The notes under the pieces are model-generated. The model did not search any database, was not told the DNA's origin, and was given only the letters and a program-made list of their open reading frames with translations. Positions 6,452 to 11,315 of a stretch of DNA of 11,315 bases are shown piece after piece (position 1 is the stretch's first letter; every line of letters begins with the position of its first letter). The stretch is from the NCBI GenBank assembly GCA_902782795.1, contig CACZOT010000220.1, forward strand, positions 1 through 11,315, given 5' to 3'. The DNA comes from an uncultured Eubacteriales bacterium. GTDB taxonomy: Bacteria > Bacillota > Clostridia > Christensenellales > Aristaeellaceae. A program made the translations under genes and the position numbers.

Positions 6452-9400
6452 ATGGCCAATTCAGATACGCTGCGCTGCCTCTTCGAGCCCATGGAGGCTT
6501 TGGAGAGCTTCCGCACGCTCAACAACGCCCTGGACGATATCGGGCTGCATATGGCCTACGGGCTGGACGACAGCCAAAGAGCCCATCTGCTCGCCGCGCT
6601 GCAGCGCAAGAGCGGGCGGACGCTCCTTGTCGTCGCGCCGAACGATATGGCCGCCCAGCGTCTCGCTGATGATCTTGGCGCGCTGCTCGGCGGCTCGGCC
6701 GTCGCCTATTTCCCAGCGCGGGAGGTCTCCTTCCAGCGCGTGGCAGCTTCCAGCCGGGAGATCGCCGTGCGCCGACTGGAAGCGCTGGGCATGCTGGTGG
6801 GGGGAAGGCTCAAGGCCCTGGTCGCGCCTGCAGACGCCCTCATGTACCGGCTCATGCCGCGCGAGCTGTTCACGGGTAATATGCTGCGCATCAAGGAAGG
6901 CCAGCGGCTCGACCCTCGAGAGGCCGTGGAAAAGCTCGTCGCCGCGGGATACGAGCGTGTGGATGTGGTCGAGGCGCGCGGTCAATGCGCCGTGCGCGGC
7001 GGCATTCTGGACGTATACCCCGTGGGCTGCGCCAACGCCATCCGCGTGGAGTTCTTCGACGACGAGGTCGATTCCCTGCGCGATTTCGACGTCATGACCC
7101 AGCGCTCCATCGAGCGCCGCGCTCAGGCGGACCTCTACCCGGCCAGCGAGGTACTCATCACGCCGGAGATGGCCGCGCGCGCCGCGGATCGCCTTCAAAA
7201 GGCCCTGGACGAGGCTTCCGGTAGCGGCGAGGAAGAGAGCGCCGACGAGCAGCAAAAGCAGCTCGAGGAGCAGTTCGATCTCATCCCCTTCGAGGAATTC
7301 TTCCAGATGACCGAGGACGCCTCAGACGAGGAAATGCCCTCCATGTGGGAAATCGGCTCGCGTCCCTCCAAGGAGAGTCAGCCCAAGCCCGAGAAACCGG
7401 AAAAGCCTCGCCGCACGCCGCATACGCCTCTGGAGAAGAATTTCCAGCCGCGCGTCGACGCCCTGCGCGAGGAAAAGCTCTACACGCACCTCTCCAGCGA
7501 GGCTCTCATCCCGGCTCTGTACGAGCAGACGGACACCCTCGCCGATTATGTGGACGCGCCCATCATCGTGCTCGACCAGGTCGAACGGCTGAAGGAGCGC
7601 TGCGAAAACCGCTTCCTGGAATTCGAGGAACACTTCAAGACTGCGCTTTCCCGAGCCGAAGCCCTGCCGCTCCAGGCCCAGCTTCTCTACACCTGGGCGG
7701 AGCTGCGCGTCCGCCTGGACGGCCAGACGCTGCTGGCCCTCCAGCCCTTCCTGCGCACGCTCGAGGGCGAGCGCCTCAAGAGCCTGACCAAGTTCGAGGG
7801 CCTGGGCGCGTCGCAGTATCAGAGCAACGTGCGCGAGCTGGTGCGCGATATCGAAAAGTGGAAAAGGGAGAACTGGCGCATCGCCATCCTCGCGGGAGGC
7901 ATCGCCCGCGGACATCGCCTGCACAAGGCTCTGTTCGATCTGGACTGCATGTCCGATTTCCGCGAGGAGCCGCCGCAGGAGCTGCCGGAGGGGCAGGTCA
8001 CGATCCTGCCGGTCTCCATCGCGCGGGGCTTCCTCTATCCGGAGATCCGCCTCGCCGTCGTGGCCGAAGGGGACATCTTCGGCGTCTCGCGCCAGAAGAC
8101 GCGCTCAAAGGCGCGCACGGGCGAGAAGGTCGCCGCGTTTACCGACCTGAACGTAGGGGATTACGTCGTCCACGAGAACCACGGCATCGGTCAGTATATG
8201 GGCACGGTGCGCCTCGCCAGCGAGGGCACCTTCCGCGATTTTCTTCATATTCGCTACGCAGGAGCGGATAAGCTTTACGTGCCGACGGATCAGCTCGACC
8301 GCGTGCAGAAGTACATCGGCTCCGAGGGCGAGGCACCGAAGCTCAACCGCCTCTCCGGGGGAGATTGGCAAAAGCAGAAGGCGCGCGTCAAGGCCTCCAT
8401 CCAGGAGATTGCCGGGGAGCTGGTCAAGCTCTACGCTGAGCGCGCCAATATCGACGGCCACGCCTTCGCGCCGGATACGCCCTGGCAGCGCCAGTTCGAG
8501 GACGCCTTCGAATACGAGGAGACGCCAGACCAGGAGACCGCAATCGCCGAGATCAAGGCCGATATGGAAAAGCCCCAGGTCATGGACCGTCTCCTGTGCG
8601 GGGACGTCGGCTACGGAAAGACCGAGGTAGCCCTGCGCGCCATCTTCAAGTGTGTCATGGATGGCAAACAGGCTGCCCTCCTCGCGCCGACCACCATCCT
8701 CGTGCAGCAGCACTTCCAGACCGCGGTGAAGCGCTTCGCAGGGTTTCCGGTCGAGATCGATACCATCAGCCGCTTCCGCACGCCCGGCGAGCAGAAACAG
8801 GTCATCGAGAAGCTCAAGGAAGGGCGGATCGACCTCATCATCGGCACGCACCGCCTCCTGGCCAAGGACGTTGACTACAAAAACCTCGGTCTGCTCGTCG
8901 TGGACGAAGAGCAGCGCTTCGGCGTCAAGCACAAAGAGGCCATCAAGCAGCTCAAACGCTCGGTGGACGTGCTCACCCTTTCGGCTACGCCCATCCCGCG
9001 CACGCTGCACATGTCCATGGTCGGTATTCGCGATATGAGCCTTCTGCAAACGCCGCCCGAGGAGCGCTATCCCGTGCAGACCTACGTGGTCGAGTATTCC
9101 GATGGCCTCGTGCGGGACGCCATCCTGCGCGAGCTTTCGCGCGGCGGCCAGGTGTACGTGCTCTACAACCGCGTGCAATCCATCGAGGCCATGCACGTCC
9201 GCCTGAGAAAACTCGTGCCCGAGGCGCGCATCGCCGTCGGCCACGGGCAGATGCGAGAACACGCCCTGGAGGACGTCATGCTTGATTTCTACGAGGGCAA
9301 GTACGACGTGCTCCTGTGCACCACCATCATCGAGGCGGGCCTGGACGTGCCGCGCGCCAATACACTCATCGTCTGCGACGCGGACCGCTTCGGCCTGGCG

Positions 9401-10234
9401 CAGCTCTACCAACTGCGCGGGCGCGTGGGGCGTTCCAACCGCCTCGCGTACGCCTACCTCACCGTCAGCCCGAACCGCGTTCTCACGGAATCGGCCGACA
9501 AGCGCCTCTCCGCCATCCGGGAATTCACGGAATTCGGCTCCGGCTTCCGCGTCGCCATGCGGGATCTGGAGATCCGCGGAACGGGCAATCTCCTCGGCAG
9601 CGAGCAGAGCGGCCACATGGCCTCCGTTGGCTACGATCTCTATGTGAAGATGATCGAGGAGACCGTTAAGGAGCTGAGAGGGGACGTGGGCAAGGGAGAT
9701 ATCACCACCAAGGTGGAGCTGCGTGTCGACGCCTTCCTTCCCCAGGAATACGTTTCCAGCGACGCTGTCCGCGTGGAGATGTACAAAAAGATCGCCTCCA
9801 TTACCGACGAGGCTTCGCGGGACGACCTCCTGGAGGAGCTCATCGACCGCTTCGGTGACCCGACGCAGCCGGTGCTGAATCTCGTTGATATCGCGCACCT
9901 CAAGGGCCTCTGCTCGCGGATCGGCATCGATCTGGTCAACTGCAAGGGCGGGGCGCTCGTCATGCGCTTCTCGCAGATGGCGCGCGTCAAGCCGGAACAT
10001 CTCATCACCGCGATGCACGGCCACGAACGGCAGCTGCGCCTTGCCGCAGGCTCGGCGACCTCGCTGCTCTTCAGCCTGCCCGGCGCGAAGAAGAGCGACG
10101 AGGATCTCCTGCGCGCCGCCGTGCCGGTGATGGAGGACGTCGTCGATAAGATCACCGCCATGCAGGCCCAGGACGGCAGCGCCGTGGAGCGCGCCGCCGC
10201 CCGCGTGCTCGCGGCGGAGGAGGAGAGCAAATGA
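6452..10234 (+). CDS. mfd: Transcription-repair coupling factor Mfd
   Basis: Mfd removes RNA polymerase stalled at DNA lesions and recruits UvrA. The 1260-residue protein shows all the expected parts: an N-terminal UvrB-like module with a degenerate nucleotide site, the RNA polymerase interaction domain from DLNVGDYVVHENHGIGQY (about 565-640), a superfamily 2 translocase with Walker A GDVGYGKT (717-724), DEEQ (818-821) and SATPIPRT, the TRG motif RDLEIRGTGNLLG (1037-1049), and the C-terminal autoinhibitory domain from about 1087. It is some 80-110 residues longer than the E. coli and B. subtilis proteins, mainly through an acidic then Pro/Lys-rich stretch at about 253-327. The ATG at 6452 has GGAGGG at 6442-6447; an upstream in-frame start at 6365 lies inside pth. 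The last bases overlap the next gene in ATGA. Confidence 0.97.
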   Translation: MANSDTLRCLFEPMEALESFRTLNNALDDIGLHMAYGLDDSQRAHLLAALQRKSGRTLLVVAPNDMAAQRLADDLGALLGGSAVAYFPAREVSFQRVAASSREIAVRRLEALGMLVGGRLKALVAPADALMYRLMPRELFTGNMLRIKEGQRLDPREAVEKLVAAGYERVDVVEARGQCAVRGGILDVYPVGCANAIRVEFFDDEVDSLRDFDVMTQRSIERRAQADLYPASEVLITPEMAARAADRLQKALDEASGSGEEESADEQQKQLEEQFDLIPFEEFFQMTEDASDEEMPSMWEIGSRPSKESQPKPEKPEKPRRTPHTPLEKNFQPRVDALREEKLYTHLSSEALIPALYEQTDTLADYVDAPIIVLDQVERLKERCENRFLEFEEHFKTALSRAEALPLQAQLLYTWAELRVRLDGQTLLALQPFLRTLEGERLKSLTKFEGLGASQYQSNVRELVRDIEKWKRENWRIAILAGGIARGHRLHKALFDLDCMSDFREEPPQELPEGQVTILPVSIARGFLYPEIRLAVVAEGDIFGVSRQKTRSKARTGEKVAAFTDLNVGDYVVHENHGIGQYMGTVRLASEGTFRDFLHIRYAGADKLYVPTDQLDRVQKYIGSEGEAPKLNRLSGGDWQKQKARVKASIQEIAGELVKLYAERANIDGHAFAPDTPWQRQFEDAFEYEETPDQETAIAEIKADMEKPQVMDRLLCGDVGYGKTEVALRAIFKCVMDGKQAALLAPTTILVQQHFQTAVKRFAGFPVEIDTISRFRTPGEQKQVIEKLKEGRIDLIIGTHRLLAKDVDYKNLGLLVVDEEQRFGVKHKEAIKQLKRSVDVLTLSATPIPRTLHMSMVGIRDMSLLQTPPEERYPVQTYVVEYSDGLVRDAILRELSRGGQVYVLYNRVQSIEAMHVRLRKLVPEARIAVGHGQMREHALEDVMLDFYEGKYDVLLCTTIIEAGLDVPRANTLIVCDADRFGLAQLYQLRGRVGRSNRLAYAYLTVSPNRVLTESADKRLSAIREFTEFGSGFRVAMRDLEIRGTGNLLGSEQSGHMASVGYDLYVKMIEETVKELRGDVGKGDITTKVELRVDAFLPQEYVSSDAVRVEMYKKIASITDEASRDDLLEELIDRFGDPTQPVLNLVDIAHLKGLCSRIGIDLVNCKGGALVMRFSQMARVKPEHLITAMHGHERQLRLAAGSATSLLFSLPGAKKSDEDLLRAAVPVMEDVVDKITAMQAQDGSAVERAAARVLAAEEESK

Positions 10235-11315
10235 ACAGGCAGAACCCGCCTCGCGGCGGCCGTAGAGAGGACCGCACCAGGGGGAAGACGACGGCCGCGC
10301 CGGAGCGGAGAAACCAGCGCCCCGAGTCCTCGCGCCCGCTCAGAAAACCCGCTTTGCCGAAGGATCCGTATCCCGTGAGCGCGTTCATCCCCGCCAGTGC
10401 ATCGGAAATGCGCGCGCGCGGCTGGGACGCGCCGGATTTCGTCTTCGTCTCCGGCGACGCCTATGTCGATCATCCCTCCTTCGCGGCCGCGCTCCTTTCC
10501 CGCGTGCTGGAAAAGGCCGGGTACCGCGTGTGCATCCTCGCGCAGCCCGCCTGGCGGGATTGCGAAGCCTTTCGCGAATTTGGACGCCCCAAGTTGGGCT
10601 TTCTCGTCTCCGCCGGTGCGGTGGACAGCATGGTCAACAACCTGACGGCCGCCAAAAAGCGCCGCCATGAGGACGTCTACGCGCCCGGCGGCGAGGGCGG
10701 ACATCGGCCCGACCGCGCCACCATCGTGTATTGCAACCGCATCCGCGAGGCGTGGGGGGATATCTTCATCGCCATCGGCGGCATCGAGGCTTCGCTGCGC
10801 CGCTTCGCGCATTACGATTATTGGGATGACCGCGTTCGCAATTCCATCCTCGTGGACAGCGGGGCGGATCTGCTCCTTTTCGGCATGGGCGAGAGGACCA
10901 TCGTACAGATGGCCGACGCCCTGCGCGACGGGCTGGATCCGCGCGAAATGGCGATCCCCGGGACCTGTACGATGAATGCGGAGCCAGCCGAAGGATACCT
11001 CGTCGTCGCGCCGGAGGAGGAAGTCGCGCGCGACAAGGCCGCCTACGCGGAGGCGTTCCGCGTCCAGTATGACGAACAGGACCCCGTGCGCGGCCATGGC
11101 GTGGCGCAGAAGCATGGAAAGCGCTACCTGAACCAGCACAAGCCCGCCATGCCGCTCTCCCGCGAAGAGCTGGACGCCACCTATGCGCTGCCCTTCACGC
11201 GCCAGTGGCACCCTATGTACACGCCCATGGGCGGCGTGCCCGCCTTGGCGGAGGTGAAGTTCTCCATCGCCGCGGTGCGCGGATGCTTCGGCGCCTGCTC
11301 GTTCTGCGCGCTCAC
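10231..11315 (+). CDS. ygiQ: YgiQ-family radical SAM protein, 3' partial
   Basis: This is a member of the YgiQ (UPF0313) radical SAM family, whose reaction is not known to me. The frame stays open for 361 codons to the window edge. The ATG overlaps the mfd stop (ATGA), and the AGGAGGAG sequence before it lies at the end of mfd, so translation is probably coupled. After a basic, low-complexity N-terminus (about residues 1-47), family landmarks follow in order: the cobalamin-binding-like segment with SGDAYVDHPSF, LAQPAWR, RPDRATIVYCN, GGIEASLRRFAHYDYW and GMGER. The 4Fe-4S motif CFGACSFC has cysteines at 352, 356 and 359, just before the edge. The rest of the radical SAM barrel lies outside. 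The N-terminal tail is longer and more basic than in the E. coli protein as I recall it. Family assignment is secure. Confidence 0.93.
   Translation, partial: MNRQNPPRGGRREDRTRGKTTAAPERRNQRPESSRPLRKPALPKDPYPVSAFIPASASEMRARGWDAPDFVFVSGDAYVDHPSFAAALLSRVLEKAGYRVCILAQPAWRDCEAFREFGRPKLGFLVSAGAVDSMVNNLTAAKKRRHEDVYAPGGEGGHRPDRATIVYCNRIREAWGDIFIAIGGIEASLRRFAHYDYWDDRVRNSILVDSGADLLLFGMGERTIVQMADALRDGLDPREMAIPGTCTMNAEPAEGYLVVAPEEEVARDKAAYAEAFRVQYDEQDPVRGHGVAQKHGKRYLNQHKPAMPLSREELDATYALPFTRQWHPMYTPMGGVPALAEVKFSIAAVRGCFGACSFCAL

Noticed and set aside
8105..10024. A 639-codon open frame on the minus strand opposite mfd
   Set aside because: It is antisense to a fully conserved Mfd, is rich in His, Asp, Ala and Leu as expected from the complement of GC-rich codons, and shows no recognisable domain.
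9640..11211. A 523-codon open frame on the minus strand opposite the end of mfd and ygiQ
   Set aside because: It spans two recognised plus-strand genes and has no domain; it is a by-product of GC-rich coding DNA.
1..11315. tRNA, rRNA, CRISPR array, insertion sequence, riboswitch or phage attachment site
   Set aside because: None was recognised: no repeat-spacer array, no transposase, no cloverleaf or conserved RNA core was seen, and nearly all the sequence is accounted for by recognised genes.

Overview
The window looks like chromosomal DNA from a GC-rich member of the Bacillota, most likely a clostridial lineage. The best marker is a Gram-positive type PurR (helix-turn-helix plus phosphoribosyltransferase fold) sitting beside murC, pth and mfd, a neighbourhood I recall from clostridia. 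By eye the GC content is around 60% or more, and third codon positions are mostly G or C. Shine-Dalgarno sequences are strong (GGAGGG type). No mobile element, CRISPR array, rRNA or tRNA gene was recognised. The genus cannot be named from the sequence alone.

Layout. (1) Positions 1-2243, plus strand: two Gfo/Idh/MocA-family NAD(P)-dependent oxidoreductases in tandem, the first cut by the left edge, with a strong hairpin between them. (2) 2257-2290: a bidirectional terminator shared with the convergent block to its right. (3) 2298-4709, minus strand: murC followed downstream by a family 2 glycosyltransferase. (4) 4710-4909: a divergent control region with a good promoter on each strand. The purR promoter carries a perfect 9-bp inverted repeat with CGAA cores, which looks like a pair of PurBoxes. 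(5) 4910-11315, plus strand: purR, pth, mfd and a radical SAM YgiQ-family gene that runs off the right edge. pth, mfd and ygiQ are tightly packed (11-nt gap, then an ATGA overlap) and probably form one transcription unit. purR is separated from pth by 127 nt holding two GC-rich hairpins.

How the genes fit together. The right half is housekeeping: purine-dependent transcription control (PurR), peptidyl-tRNA recycling (Pth), transcription-coupled repair (Mfd) and a YgiQ-family radical SAM enzyme of unknown reaction. MurC serves peptidoglycan precursor synthesis, and the glycosyltransferase beside it probably acts on a cell-surface glycan. The oxidoreductase pair is probably catabolic, acting on sugars, polyols or related compounds; its lysine codons are almost all AAG, which suggests strong expression.

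I found no convincing undescribed system. The points most worth a second look are the PurBox-like repeat at purR, the absence of spoVG, glmU and prs between purR and pth together with the divergent murC, an acidic/charged insertion of about 75 residues in Mfd, and the basic N-terminal tail of YgiQ translated from a start overlapping the mfd stop. No gap longer than 300 nt lacks a gene; the longest is the 200-nt control region between murC and purR.
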